Of a DNA stretch of 64,000 nt, positions 16,325 through 25,885 are shown piece by piece. Source of the DNA: Pseudomonas fluorescens. GTDB taxonomy: Bacteria; Pseudomonadota; Gammaproteobacteria; Pseudomonadales; Pseudomonadaceae. The first letter of the stretch is position 1; each line of letters begins with the position of its first letter. The stretch is from assembly GCF_040448305.1 (NCBI RefSeq), contig NZ_CP148752.1:3782001-3846000 (forward strand), given 5' to 3'. The position numbers were made by a program, and so were the translations under genes. Below the pieces are notes generated by a model, which saw only the letters and a list, made by a program, of their open reading frames with translations, had not been told where the DNA came from and did no database searches.

Positions 16325-18643
16325 TCAACCCACGTGGGGTGCATCAAACAACTGCCGGGCGCGCGCTTCCCGGGCGAAGTCGTCGAACTGACGGCGCAGA
16401 TACGGCATCAATTCCCGGACCAACTGCGCCGGGTCCTTCACATCGCCGTGCACCTGAAACACTGGGGCCGGAGCGAAGGTGAATTGCTGATCGACCTTCG
16501 GCCATTCGAGTGTCTTTGTTGCGGTGGTCGACATCAATGCCGCCGCCGTAACCGGCGCGGCGGGGGCGCTGTCCATCGAGCGCACGACCGCGCCAACCCC
16601 CTGGCCGGCGGCCATGGGAAAGAGGCCGAGCGGTGCTTTGGGTACGACCGGGGTGTCCGGCCCGCCAAACAACGCCTTGCCCATGGTCGCGCCCACGTCA
16701 CCGCCGCCCATCGCCCCGAGCCAGGCACCGATCATCCCGCCCACCGCGGTGCCGAGCAGCGGGATGACCGAACCGATGGCCGCACCCGCTGCTGCACCGG
16801 CCAATCCACCGGCAAGCCCACCCGCCACCTCGCCGTAGCCTTCGGCCTTTTCATCACGGGTGATGGCGTTCTGGTAAGTGTCCAACATCTGAACGCCGGC
16901 ACCGACCACCGCCAGCGCCCCACCCACTTTCATGCCACGGGACGGCCGACCTGCAGGGCCTTTTCTCTTTCGACCTGAATCGTGATCCAGCCCGTCATCA
17001 TCGCCGTCATTCGCGTTGGTCACGAATACCCGCTGCACGATGTTGGACCGGTCACCGGCCGAACCACGGGCGATGTTCACCAGCCCCCGGCCGATCTTCA
17101 GCGCGGCCCAGGCTTTGCCCAATACCAACGCACCGGTAGTGAGTGCCGCCAGGCCCAGCACCGCCTTGGGCGTCTCCTCAGACAAGGCGGTCAAGCCACG
17201 GGCTGCCGCGCCAATGCCGGTGGCCAGCGCATCTGTCGCCGGACGCAAGGCATCCCCGATCGCTCGCAGCGAATCGTTGAACGCCTGACCGGTTTCGGCC
17301 CAGCGTTGTGACGAGGCCTCGCGCCGTTCACTCAGGTTTTTGTCGAGAATGACCTTGCGCTCGCCGTTGGGGTCCGAGGCGCCTTTTTTCAGGTCCGCGT
17401 AGAATTTTTTGTTCTGGGTGTAGGCCATCAGTGCGGTCTTGACCTGCATGTCGGCAAACACGTCGCCGGTACGCAGAGTCGCGGCCAGGGCATCGGCCAT
17501 CGCTTGTGCCTTGGCCGGGTCCGTCTCCTGGCTGATCTGGGTCAGGCCCTGATCCAGCTGTTTGGCCTTCTTCGGGTCGGTCTTTTCCACGTACCGGCGC
17601 GCCAGTTCAAAACTGGCTTCAAAGGTCGACAGGCCCTTGCCAATGGCGGCGTTCATCGAGCCCTGATAGTCGATCCCGGCATCGGCATAACCTTTGACTG
17701 TTTCCCCTGAACCGATTTTCGCGATCCAGTTTTTCAGGTTGTTCGCCGCCTCATCGGCACTGCCGGCGCTCTTGATCTGCACCTGCAGCATGGCGCCCAA
17801 CTGGGTTACCGCATCCTGACCGGTGATGCCGCTGTTGGCCATCTGCGCCAGTAGTTCCGGAAACCACTTGGCCATGTCGGCCGCCTCGAAGCTGCCTTGC
17901 TGGCCCAGCAGGGCAACCGACGCCAGTGCCTGTTCCATTTTCTTCGGGTCGGTGATCTTGGCGTTGTTCTGCATCGCCAGAATCATCCTCGCCGTGTCGG
18001 TACCCGACGCGCCCTGCCCGACAGCAAACTTGGCGGCCACCGGGGCGTACTTCAGCGCTTCGGTCAGATCCATGCCGCCACCGACCAGCTGGTTCACCAG
18101 GTCCGCCACTTGGGTGTTGGCCATGCCGGTGTCTTTTGAGGTCTGAACGATGTCGCGGGCGGTGTCTACTTCCTGCTGGGTGTTGGCGGTACCGGACTTG
18201 ATCGCGATGTCCCGGATGATCGCCTGAAAATCCGCGCTGACTTTGGTCGGTACCGCGGCCAGCGTGGTACCGGCCACCGCCGTACCGAATCCGCTACGCA
18301 GGCTCTCCCGTCCCTCTTCGATCTGCCCCATGCCTTTGGTTTTGAACTCGGCACTGCGCACCACCTTGCCCAGCGCCAGATACTCCTGACGCAGGCGCCC
18401 GACTTCGACACCCTGCTTGCGCAGGCTGTTGGTGTTGGTTTCCAGTTTGCGCAGCAAGGCGTCGGCATTGGCCGCCCCGCTGTCGTGGGCTTTTTTCCAT
18501 TCATCGCGCAGACGCATGGTCTCGCCGATGACTTTCTGCAAGCCCTTGGCGCGGGTGGTTTGCGCCTCAAGCTTTTTCATTTCGCCGCTGACGTTCTTGA
18601 AGGCGGCGCCCAGGGATGAATCGACGGCACCGCCAATCACCAT
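16325..18643 (-). CDS. T: Phage tail tape measure protein
   Basis: A 772-residue tape measure protein: N-terminal coiled coil (about 20-80), a central TP901-type core (about 120-400; TGMANTQVADLVNQLVGGG), and a glycine/alanine-rich hydrophobic segment near 610-650 able to cross a membrane. Its length sets tail length; at 772 residues a tail in the P2 range is expected. It follows E/E' as in P2. Confidence 0.9.
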   Translation of the reverse strand: MVIGGAVDSSLGAAFKNVSGEMKKLEAQTTRAKGLQKVIGETMRLRDEWKKAHDSGAANADALLRKLETNTNSLRKQGVEVGRLRQEYLALGKVVRSAEFKTKGMGQIEEGRESLRSGFGTAVAGTTLAAVPTKVSADFQAIIRDIAIKSGTANTQQEVDTARDIVQTSKDTGMANTQVADLVNQLVGGGMDLTEALKYAPVAAKFAVGQGASGTDTARMILAMQNNAKITDPKKMEQALASVALLGQQGSFEAADMAKWFPELLAQMANSGITGQDAVTQLGAMLQVQIKSAGSADEAANNLKNWIAKIGSGETVKGYADAGIDYQGSMNAAIGKGLSTFEASFELARRYVEKTDPKKAKQLDQGLTQISQETDPAKAQAMADALAATLRTGDVFADMQVKTALMAYTQNKKFYADLKKGASDPNGERKVILDKNLSERREASSQRWAETGQAFNDSLRAIGDALRPATDALATGIGAAARGLTALSEETPKAVLGLAALTTGALVLGKAWAALKIGRGLVNIARGSAGDRSNIVQRVFVTNANDGDDDGLDHDSGRKRKGPAGRPSRGMKVGGALAVVGAGVQMLDTYQNAITRDEKAEGYGEVAGGLAGGLAGAAAGAAIGSVIPLLGTAVGGMIGAWLGAMGGGDVGATMGKALFGGPDTPVVPKAPLGLFPMAAGQGVGAVVRSMDSAPAAPVTAAALMSTTATKTLEWPKVDQQFTFAPAPVFQVHGDVKDPAQLVRELMPYLRRQFDDFAREARARQLFDAPHVG

Positions 18644-18683
18644 TGTTCGCCATGCAGGTTACCTGTGTGCGACGGGATTAGGC

Positions 18684-18809
18684 TCAGTCCGTGAGCCACC
18701 AGACCATCTCGGAAAACGACAGCCTCTGAATCTCGGCCGCCGAAAAATTCAGCTCGACGGCCAAGCGTTTGGCCAAGGCCTTTTGCAGCCGGGGGTTAAA
18801 CCCCGTCAT
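18684..18809 (-). CDS. GpE family tail protein (short E' product)
   Basis: A 41-residue ORF: MTGFNPRLQKALAKRLAVEL, then a stretch ending MVWWLTD. The C-terminal pattern is typical of GpE/E' proteins. It has its own ATG preceded by GGGAG three bases upstream and overlaps the end of gene E by 14 bp in the +1 frame relative to E. In P2 the E' part is reached by a -1 frameshift; here independent, coupled initiation looks more likely. Confidence 0.7.
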   Translation of the reverse strand: MTGFNPRLQKALAKRLAVELNFSAAEIQRLSFSEMVWWLTD

Positions 18810-19101
18810 CTGCTCCCAGACGAAAATAGGCGGTCTGCAAACGACGGTAATCACGCATCAGCAGCCCCTCCAGATCCGCACGGCCGATGCTCGCCAGGCT
18901 GCAGAACAAGACCATCTCCTGCTCCTCTTCGTTGCTCCCTCCCTGCAGGGTGGCGGCGCGCATCTCACGCACCGTCGGTTCGCGCAGGGTCAGTTTGTCG
19001 ACCTGAATGCCATTCGCCTGGCTCGCCCGGGACAAGGCCACGGTGGCGATGCCATCACCCAGTTGCAGCCACTTGGGCAGGATGTCTTTTGCGTTGCTCA
19101 T
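18796..19101 (-). CDS. E: Phage tail assembly protein E
   Basis: A 101-residue P2 gpE-like protein (KLTLREPTVREMRAATL; LEGLLMRDYRRLQTAYF), a tail-assembly chaperone for the tape measure. Directly after the tube gene FII and overlapped at its end by the short GpE ORF. Confidence 0.9.
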   Translation of the reverse strand: MSNAKDILPKWLQLGDGIATVALSRASQANGIQVDKLTLREPTVREMRAATLQGGSNEEEQEMVLFCSLASIGRADLEGLLMRDYRRLQTAYFRLGADDGV

Positions 19102-19112
19102 GGTGTTGCTCC

Positions 19113-19616
19113 TTACATGCCCAGGGCAGACCGCACAGCGGCCAATTGGTCGACGCCGTCAATGACGCGGATCGAGTTGAGGGGATCGATTTCAAACATC
19201 ACACTGCCGTCGATTTCCAGCTTGTAGTAGGTCACCGCAACGGCGTACTTGAACTCGCCTTTTTCACCCGGTTTCCAGTCCCCCGGATCCACTTCCTTGA
19301 GGCCGCCACGCAGGGTGGCGACCACCGACTTGACCGAACCTTTCTGGCCTTTGAAGGCACCCCGAAACGAGGCGTTGAACGCGGTCAGGTCGGCTTGGCC
19401 GAAGAACTTCAGCACCTCGCGGCGCACGCCGTTGGTGATGAAGCTGGCCTCGAGCTTTTCGGTACCCATGTCGATCTCCACCGGCGCGTCCATGCCGCCG
19501 GCACGATACTCATCAGTCTTGAGGGTCAACTTGGGCAGGGTCAGGCTCGGCACATCGCCTTGCAGGCTGATACCGTCAACGAACAGGTTGGTGTTGTAGA
19601 GCACTTCCGGAATCAT
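19113..19616 (-). CDS. FII: Phage major tail tube protein
   Basis: A 167-residue P2 FII-like protein starting MIPEVLYNTNLFVDG, with the family pattern EIDMGTEKLEASF. Usual length. Twelve bases after the sheath gene. Confidence 0.95.
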   Translation of the reverse strand: MIPEVLYNTNLFVDGISLQGDVPSLTLPKLTLKTDEYRAGGMDAPVEIDMGTEKLEASFITNGVRREVLKFFGQADLTAFNASFRGAFKGQKGSVKSVVATLRGGLKEVDPGDWKPGEKGEFKYAVAVTYYKLEIDGSVMFEIDPLNSIRVIDGVDQLAAVRSALGM

Positions 19617-19628
19617 TAAGCGGCCTCC

Positions 19629-20792
19629 TTAGGCGGCGGTATCGAGCACTTCAGTGATCCACTGATCGGTCACTTCCACGCGGAAGTTCGGGTTTTCGGC
19701 CGGCGGTACGTCGGTGAAACGAATGTTCCAGTACACCTTGCCGTCGCTGAGTTCGCTGGAGGTATTCAACTCTTCGTCGGCATACACCTCGAAGTTGATG
19801 ATCGCGCCCTGATTTTTCAGGTCACGCATGAACGCCTGCAGGCCTTCGGTCACGTCCTTGACGTAGGTCGCGGTGATCGAGCGGTCCACGGCCCACTTGT
19901 GCGCGTAGAGGATCGCGTCCATGACGATGTCCAGCGTGCGCACACGGGTGACGAACTTCCATTTCGGGTCGCTGGACAGCGTGCGGTTGCCCCACAGGCG
20001 ATAACCGTCATCACGAATGATCGTGGTGATATTGGCGTTGTTCAGCAAGTTGGCCCGGCACGAGGCATCGCCGTCGAGAAACTCGATCGGCCGCGTGGTG
20101 CCGGTGACGCCAACAAATTCCTTGTTCGACGGCGAAGCCCAAAAGCCGTAGGTGGCATCGGTCCAGGCGAACAGGCCGGCGGTCCAGGCTGAAGCCGGTG
20201 CGTTGATCGTGGCACTGGTTCCGGTGTCCCAGAACTGCACGCCGGGGTCGACCATGTAGGCGTGTTTGCTGCCGAAATTTTCGGCATAGGCGATCGCGGC
20301 TTCGTCGGTGGTGTTCGGCCCGTCGAGGATGGCCATGGCCCGCATCTTGTCGCCCAGCGCGACCAGCTCGGTGGCCACCGCCAGCGTCGACGAGTGCCCC
20401 GGCGTCACCAGCAACCGCGGCTGGGCGTTGAACTTGCTTTTACCGTTGAGCAACGCCTGCATGCCGGTACGGCTGCCGTCGGCCCACACCCCGCCGATGA
20501 TCGCCGAGAGTTGTTCGGCCGGGTCTTCCAGCTGCGGCACGCCGACGGCGACAATCACCGCCTTGGAGCGTTTGAAAATCGCCTTGCAGTCCTGGGTGAT
20601 CGCGGCGTCCGGGCCCCAGGCCGCCACCGCTTCGCTTTCGCGGGTGATCAGCAGCAGTTCGTTGGCCGCCGCGGTCGCCGGCGGCGCCACGGTGAAGGTG
20701 TTGCACAGGCCGATGATCGACGCGGACGGGGTGGCGATATGGCGTGCCCCGGTGTCCACCAAGGTCACGGTGACGCCGTGAAAGAAACTCAT
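19629..20792 (-). CDS. FI: Phage contractile tail sheath protein
   Basis: A 387-residue sheath protein beginning MSFFHGVTVTLVDTGAR, with the sheath core GIDRSITATYV-like segment (AVDRSITATYVKDV) and a C-terminal domain ending WNIRFTDVPPAENPNF. Its presence makes the phage a myovirus. The start at 20792 was chosen over an upstream in-frame ATG, which has no family match. Confidence 0.95.
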   Translation of the reverse strand: MSFFHGVTVTLVDTGARHIATPSASIIGLCNTFTVAPPATAAANELLLITRESEAVAAWGPDAAITQDCKAIFKRSKAVIVAVGVPQLEDPAEQLSAIIGGVWADGSRTGMQALLNGKSKFNAQPRLLVTPGHSSTLAVATELVALGDKMRAMAILDGPNTTDEAAIAYAENFGSKHAYMVDPGVQFWDTGTSATINAPASAWTAGLFAWTDATYGFWASPSNKEFVGVTGTTRPIEFLDGDASCRANLLNNANITTIIRDDGYRLWGNRTLSSDPKWKFVTRVRTLDIVMDAILYAHKWAVDRSITATYVKDVTEGLQAFMRDLKNQGAIINFEVYADEELNTSSELSDGKVYWNIRFTDVPPAENPNFRVEVTDQWITEVLDTAA

Positions 20793-20811
20793 AGAGTGAT
20801 GCTCCAGAAAC

Positions 20812-20836
20812 GAAAAAGCCCCGCATAAGCGAGGCC
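20812..20836 (-). terminator. Terminator-like hairpin before the sheath gene
   Basis: On the minus strand GGCCTCGC-TTAT-GCGGGGCTTTTTCG, 20 bp before the sheath start; one stem mismatch, good T run. Confidence 0.6.
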
Positions 20837-20873
20837 GTGGGGATGTGCGGTGACGTGCAGCATGGAAAAGAAA

Positions 20874-20895
20874 ACGCCCCGGCAATGCGGGGCGT
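20874..20895 (-). terminator. Terminator after the tail fibre assembly gene
   Basis: Minus-strand hairpin ACGCCCC / GGGGCGT followed by TTTTC, overlapping the last base of the preceding gene. Confidence 0.65.
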
Positions 20896-21482
20896 CAGGA
20901 CGCGGTGTTGGTCGATCCGTCCGGCTTTAGCGGCCGTTTATCACTGGCCGGAAAGTCCGACGATCCAGGCCAGGCCCGCAGCTCGTTGCGATAGGTGCGC
21001 CAGGCGAGTTCCGTGCTAATCGCGCCCGGGTCCGCATCCTGGTGCTTGTCGACCTCTCTGCCCGCCCAATGCAATTCATTTTCGATCCAGGACCGTTCTC
21101 GCTGGCTTTGAATCGCCAGATCGCGCGCGGCATCCAATACCCAAACAAGACTATTCCAGACATAGGCCGCACTCGGTCGCGGCATGGTCGTCAGCTCGGC
21201 CGGCAGTTCGCCCGGCATCGAATGCGTCACCTCGGCGCCATCGGTGGTGCGGTAAGCCACGCCTCGGTAGTCGGGCACCACCAGCCACGTGCCATCCCTC
21301 CAGACCACCACCTCCCCGTCCCCGGCTTCGGGCGGTTCTTCCAACGTGGCGCCCGCTGGCAGACCGCAGCCACAGCTGACATAGGTTTCGTGTTGGCCGA
21401 GGTATTCGGTGGTGGTTTCACTGAACGTGTAAACCTCGATCCAACCGCTCTCTTCAAAAAAACCATTCACTAAAGTCGGCAT
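20895..21482 (-). CDS. Tail fibre assembly / chaperone-like protein
   Basis: A 195-residue protein starting MPTLVNGFF; its ATG overlaps the fibre gene stop (TGATG). The C-terminal part (LAWRTYRNELRAWPGSSDFP) is shared by Pseudomonas phage tail fibre assembly proteins that help fibres trimerise. Position right after the fibre gene supports this. Confidence 0.7.
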   Translation of the reverse strand: MPTLVNGFFEESGWIEVYTFSETTTEYLGQHETYVSCGCGLPAGATLEEPPEAGDGEVVVWRDGTWLVVPDYRGVAYRTTDGAEVTHSMPGELPAELTTMPRPSAAYVWNSLVWVLDAARDLAIQSQRERSWIENELHWAGREVDKHQDADPGAISTELAWRTYRNELRAWPGSSDFPASDKRPLKPDGSTNTAS

Positions 21483-23785
21483 CAGTACATCCTGCAAATG
21501 TAGTTGTACGCCACGTTACGCATACGGGTTTCCGTACTCACACGGACGACGGCTGAAGGATTGAAAACGACTGAGCGGTAACCCGTTGTAGTGACTTGCG
21601 GTGCAGCCGGTGTAATGGCCGTGCTGTGATTGCCACTCGAAAATGCACCAGTCGCGGTGTTCACCAGTAACGTCGAGTCGTCGTCTTGCAGGACGAACTC
21701 GCCCGTCATGTTTTGCAGCGTGTCGAGCTGAGCGCTCAACACGGGGCGTCCCGAATCGGGGTCAACACCGCGCCCGCCATCCAGGCCACGAATCGACTCA
21801 CCGCGCAGATCTGGCAGGATGCCGTTGGGATACACGGCCAGCAATGCTGGGTACCACTCGACATTGAACGGCTGCCCCGTCATCACGACGCAATTTTCTG
21901 GCGGCGTAGCGGTTGGCCATGGAAACGGCACGCCGACAGGGACGGCAAATATGGAAGCAGGATCAAAATTGCTTTCGGTCCAGATCTTCCCGAAGTCGGA
22001 TGCATCAACCTGTAAACCCACGTCGCTCGAGGCGGGTCGATAACCAATGTAGACCTTGTTCGACTCCTGACCCGCACCACCGCCTTGCTGCACGGGAGTG
22101 AAACCCAGTGCCGCCTGGTAGTAGGCCGGATTGAAGTTAGAAGTATCCCAACTGGTAGACCATGCCCCCCAGCCCGCGCCGCCGGAAATAAGGGCACGTG
22201 TATTGATAGTGCCCGTCTGATTGTTGATGCCCAGCTGGGTTATTACATCAACCCCTTCCATCACCAACAACGTTGAATTCGGGGCGCCGACTGGTACATT
22301 CGGCCCTGTGGTTATCCGATAGACCCCCGCATCCGTCAGGGTATCAATGTCGGTTCCATCCGCAATAAAGATGCCACCCTGGCCCCAGCCATACGCCCCC
22401 GCGAGCAATACACGGCCTGGTGTGTCATCTTGGGGAGAGGTTTGTTTAACCAGATCGCTTGAGTCCCAGGTGCTTTCCCATTGGCCCCAAACACCGGCAG
22501 TCAAGGCCCGGCGGTGTAGGGTGTGGTCGGCATTCCCATAAATCTCTTGAAAGGCGTATTGACCTGGTATAATCGCCGAGACGCGGACCCAACCCTCAAA
22601 GGGCGCGCCACCTGGCCCTCCCGCGCCATTGCTGACGAAATAGAGGGCCGTCACCGCGTTCAGGCCACCGATGTCAACATCACTGACCGCATAGGCGGCC
22701 CCGCCCCAGCCGAACGCTCCGACCTTCATCAGCGCATCAGGCGTTTCATCGTGCAGATGGACCTGCACAGCAGCGGTCGCGGCGGTGCCCAGCCCGAGGT
22801 TATTCCGAGCCTCGACCACATCTGCAACATCGCCCAGGTTTTCGCTGACGGCCAGGGCATCGGTGATGCCGTAGCCGTCCAGGGTGGTCGGGTTGGTGCC
22901 GGCGATCACACGCCCAAGGGCATCGACGGTGACACTGCGAAACGTGCCCACTCCGCCCCCACTGCCGCCCGCGATCATTTCAAACTGCAAACCGGTGGTG
23001 CCGAGGGTGATCGGCGCGTCGGTGATCAACTGCCAGAGGCTGTCGCCGTTGGTCGTACCCTGCTCGACGTGGATAAACAACCCCGGTGTCACTTCCAGGC
23101 TGTTGTCGGCATCGGCGGCCCGCGTCCAGCTGTCGGCGCTGACGACATAGGCACCGTTGTCCTGGGCCTCTGCCTGGGCGGTCACCAGCACGCGGTCACC
23201 GGCGGCCACGGCCACGTCATCGATGGTCTGCACATTGCTCAGGGTGATGGGGACCGTGGCCGCCACCCGCGCTGACTGTTTGTGATCCAGCTTGGCCAGC
23301 GCCTCACTGATAGCCAGGTCGACGTATTCACGCGTGGCCAGCACGACGGCCGGGTCAATCTTCAGCACGATATTCGCCGAACTGCTGACGACGAAGTTCA
23401 TCCGCACCACTTGCGTCTTGCCGGTGCCTTGCGCCAACAACGGTTTATAGCTCGGCGCACAGTTGGCCACCGCCACCAGGTCGCCGTCGACGTCATAGAG
23501 GCCGATCTCGCGAATCCACTCACCGCCGACTTCTGGCGGGATGATCTGTTCGGTGATCACCGTGTTGGGATTGGCCGCATCGACGCGGATCTGGTTGATC
23601 GGCGCCCGGCGCCATTCATTGATCAACTGGGTTTGCAGGCGGTCTGGAATCGGGTCGGTACCGTTGGCATCGCCCAGGCCCATTTCGGTAAACATCCAGT
23701 CCAGACCCATGGCGATGGCATTGGCGTGTTTGGCTTCGCCCACCGCCGTGAGAATGGCAAAAAACTGACTGGTCTTATCAATCAT
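21482..23785 (-). CDS. H: Phage tail fibre protein (gpH-like)
   Basis: A 767-residue fibre. The N-terminal DUF3751-type domain (about 1-160; MIDKTSQFFAILTAVGEAKHA, WIREIGLYDVDGDLVAVANC) attaches to the baseplate. The middle repeats elements such as GAYGWG and WDTSNFNPA. The C-terminal part contains a tail-collar-like segment (FPWPTATPPENCVVMTGQPFN). Likely host-receptor specificity gene. Confidence 0.9.
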   Translation of the reverse strand: MIDKTSQFFAILTAVGEAKHANAIAMGLDWMFTEMGLGDANGTDPIPDRLQTQLINEWRRAPINQIRVDAANPNTVITEQIIPPEVGGEWIREIGLYDVDGDLVAVANCAPSYKPLLAQGTGKTQVVRMNFVVSSSANIVLKIDPAVVLATREYVDLAISEALAKLDHKQSARVAATVPITLSNVQTIDDVAVAAGDRVLVTAQAEAQDNGAYVVSADSWTRAADADNSLEVTPGLFIHVEQGTTNGDSLWQLITDAPITLGTTGLQFEMIAGGSGGGVGTFRSVTVDALGRVIAGTNPTTLDGYGITDALAVSENLGDVADVVEARNNLGLGTAATAAVQVHLHDETPDALMKVGAFGWGGAAYAVSDVDIGGLNAVTALYFVSNGAGGPGGAPFEGWVRVSAIIPGQYAFQEIYGNADHTLHRRALTAGVWGQWESTWDSSDLVKQTSPQDDTPGRVLLAGAYGWGQGGIFIADGTDIDTLTDAGVYRITTGPNVPVGAPNSTLLVMEGVDVITQLGINNQTGTINTRALISGGAGWGAWSTSWDTSNFNPAYYQAALGFTPVQQGGGAGQESNKVYIGYRPASSDVGLQVDASDFGKIWTESNFDPASIFAVPVGVPFPWPTATPPENCVVMTGQPFNVEWYPALLAVYPNGILPDLRGESIRGLDGGRGVDPDSGRPVLSAQLDTLQNMTGEFVLQDDDSTLLVNTATGAFSSGNHSTAITPAAPQVTTTGYRSVVFNPSAVVRVSTETRMRNVAYNYICRMY

Positions 23786-24389
23786 AGGGATAAACGTCCA
23801 AAGTATCGGTTTCATCGACGCAGAGCGCCGGGCCAAAGGTGCCGGTCACGTCGATGTCTTTCGGAGCCGGGGGGTAAACGTCGATCTCTTCGCCCTCTTG
23901 CACGCACACGGCAATGCCCAGCACGCCCTCGGTCTGCAAACTGAGCGCCAGGTTGGTCATGTGCCGACTGACCGGGCGGGCGTCGTCGATCAACCACGCC
24001 AGTTCCTCGTACAGTTCCTCGGTGATGCCGGCGTCATTCAGCCCCACCTCCAGGGCGAACGTACCGGGCACGCCTTCCGGCACGGTGTCGAACCATTCCA
24101 CGACGTCGATCAGGTAGCCCAAGGGCTCGACCACCCGACGCAATGCACCGATGGTGCCTTTGCGTGCGTGCACGTCGTACGCCGAACGGATCGCCGTGCG
24201 CTTGGCCTCTTGGGTCCAGTTGTTGTTCCAGCGGTCCACCGACCAGGCCCAGGCGAGGTACGGCAACAAGTGCTCGGGACAGGTGTCGGCGTTGTACAAG
24301 CTGCGCAGGGTAATCAGCGTGTTTTCGTAGTTGGCCGCCTCCACGGCCAGTTCCAGCGGCGTGCTGTTAAGCGGTAACTGGCTGCTCAT
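23778..24389 (-). CDS. I: Phage tail protein I (baseplate)
   Basis: A 203-residue P2 gpI-like baseplate protein: LPYLAWAWSVDRWNNNW and the helix before KGTIGALRRVVEPLG are family signatures. Overlaps the fibre start by 8 bp. Confidence 0.9.
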   Translation of the reverse strand: MSSQLPLNSTPLELAVEAANYENTLITLRSLYNADTCPEHLLPYLAWAWSVDRWNNNWTQEAKRTAIRSAYDVHARKGTIGALRRVVEPLGYLIDVVEWFDTVPEGVPGTFALEVGLNDAGITEELYEELAWLIDDARPVSRHMTNLALSLQTEGVLGIAVCVQEGEEIDVYPPAPKDIDVTGTFGPALCVDETDTLDVYPYD

Positions 24390-24390
24390 G

Positions 24391-25269
24391 TCAGGCCCCC
24401 AGCGTCACGCTATAGCCCGTGCAATACGCCGCCTCGGCCTTGCTCGGTTTGAGGTCGCTCCAGCCCAGCAGCTCAACCCGGGCGATGCCGGGAACGTGCA
24501 ACTGCGCATCGACGCCCGAGCGCGCCACTTCCAGACCCAGGCGACGGCGCGGGTTGATCCACTCGCTCAGGCGTTTCTGACTTTCAGCCAGGTAGGCCTC
24601 GTTCTCCGGACCCGGTGCCTGCGGGTACAGCACCGCTTCAATGCGGTAGTCGATGACCACGGCGCTCTGCACCGTGAGGCGGTCGGCCACCGGCCGCACG
24701 TCTTCGTCATTGAGGTGCAGCCGGACCTCTTCCAGCAGTTCCGACGAGGCCGCGCCGCTGCCTTCCAGGCTGAGCACGGTGACCACCACCACGGCCGGTG
24801 ACGGACTTTCCGCCGTGGCATCGGCCACCAGGCCCGAGGCATTGCGCGCATGCAGGATGTAGCTGTTACGCGGCCCCGCCGTGGTCAGCCCCTCATACGA
24901 CAGCTGCACCCGCTCGCGCAGGGCATCGTCTTCTTCGAGCACCTGCGGCGTCGGCGGCACCGTGCTCGGATCTCCCGCCTGAATCACCAGGCGTTGCAGG
25001 TTGACGTTGGCGGCCAGGTGATCGAGGTCGGCCCGCTCGGCATGGGCCAACAGCAAGGCCTTGCCCGCGTCGTTGACCCGCGCCCGGTTCTGCAAGGCGC
25101 CATACGCCGCCTGCTCGATCAGCTTGAGCACCGGGTCGCTTTCCAGCTCCGCGCTCCAGTTGTCGCCCATGCTCAGGCGGAAGGCTTCGAGTTTCTCCTG
25201 GTAGACCGCTTCAAAGTCGAGGTCCTCCAGCACTTGCGGCGGCGGCAGGGCCGCCAGTTCCATGGTCAT
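24391..25269 (-). CDS. J: Baseplate assembly protein J
   Basis: A 292-residue baseplate wedge protein of the gpJ/gp47 family (LAHAERADLDHLAANVNLQR; GPRNSYILHARNASG). One base before gene I, and overlapping gene W by 4 bp. Confidence 0.9.
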   Translation of the reverse strand: MTMELAALPPPQVLEDLDFEAVYQEKLEAFRLSMGDNWSAELESDPVLKLIEQAAYGALQNRARVNDAGKALLLAHAERADLDHLAANVNLQRLVIQAGDPSTVPPTPQVLEEDDALRERVQLSYEGLTTAGPRNSYILHARNASGLVADATAESPSPAVVVVTVLSLEGSGAASSELLEEVRLHLNDEDVRPVADRLTVQSAVVIDYRIEAVLYPQAPGPENEAYLAESQKRLSEWINPRRRLGLEVARSGVDAQLHVPGIARVELLGWSDLKPSKAEAAYCTGYSVTLGA

Positions 25270-25601
25270 GCGGACACCTCCAAAGTCACGTCGCTACCCA
25301 GGTACTGCCCGGTCAGCTCAAAGGTGATACGCCCGTCGAGGATGGCCACGGCGCGCACCCGGCCCAGCTTCAGGCGCGGCTCCCAACGCCCCACCGTGCT
25401 GGCCACCTCGGCCTGCACGGCACTCTTCCAGCCGTCATTTACCGGCAGGTCGACAAAGCGCCGCAGCTTGCTGCCGTACTCCGGGCGCATGCGTCGGCTG
25501 CCCAAGGGCGTGGACAAGATGTCCTCGATGGACTGGCGAAGGTGATCGAGGCCGGAAATGAGTTGGCCGGTGCGGCGGTCCAGTCCGATCATCCCGATCA
25601 T
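25266..25601 (-). CDS. W: GPW/gp25 family baseplate protein
   Basis: A 111-residue gp25-like wedge protein: MIGMIGLDRRTGQLISGLDH then LSTPLGSRRMRPEYGSKL. Start at 25601, five bases after the preceding gene's stop; a second ATG at 25592 is possible. Confidence 0.9.
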   Translation of the reverse strand: MIGMIGLDRRTGQLISGLDHLRQSIEDILSTPLGSRRMRPEYGSKLRRFVDLPVNDGWKSAVQAEVASTVGRWEPRLKLGRVRAVAILDGRITFELTGQYLGSDVTLEVSA

Positions 25602-25605
25602 GGGA

Positions 25606-25827
25606 TCAGCCCTCGACCGCGACAAAATCCTTGCGGCCATGCAAATACTCGATCGCGACCGTGTCATCCGAGGCCACCGCGACCTGCCCTTTTTCCACTT
25701 TCAAGGTGCGCTCGGCCTCCAGCAGAATCAGCACCCGCGAGGTATACAGCGTGTCGCGAAAGAGGCTCAGCGTGGCCGGCGCGGGCGCCTCACTGGCGGC
25801 TGATACTTCCTTGGTTTTGCTTGTCAT
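25606..25827 (-). CDS. Small hypothetical phage protein
   Basis: A 73-residue protein without a recognised fold, between V and W in the baseplate operon. TACTCCAGG just upstream is not a strong ribosome site. A strong terminator lies immediately before it, so its transcription (and that of everything beyond) needs read-through. Confidence 0.6.
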   Translation of the reverse strand: MTSKTKEVSAASEAPAPATLSLFRDTLYTSRVLILLEAERTLKVEKGQVAVASDDTVAIEYLHGRKDFVAVEG

Positions 25828-25844
25828 GGATTTACTCCAGGTAT

Positions 25845-25866
25845 AAAAAAACCCGCACGCGGCGGG
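25845..25866 (-). terminator. Strong terminator inside the tail operon (after V)
   Basis: Minus-strand CCCGC-CGCGT-GCGGG followed by seven T residues, between V and the 73-residue ORF. Full expression of the baseplate and tail genes must bypass it. Confidence 0.85.
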
Positions 25867-25885
25867 ATGAAGGTGAATGTTTCAC

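Noticed and set aside
15545..16978. A 477-codon plus-strand frame across genes U and T
   Set aside because: No family resemblance; a shadow of two well-supported tail genes.
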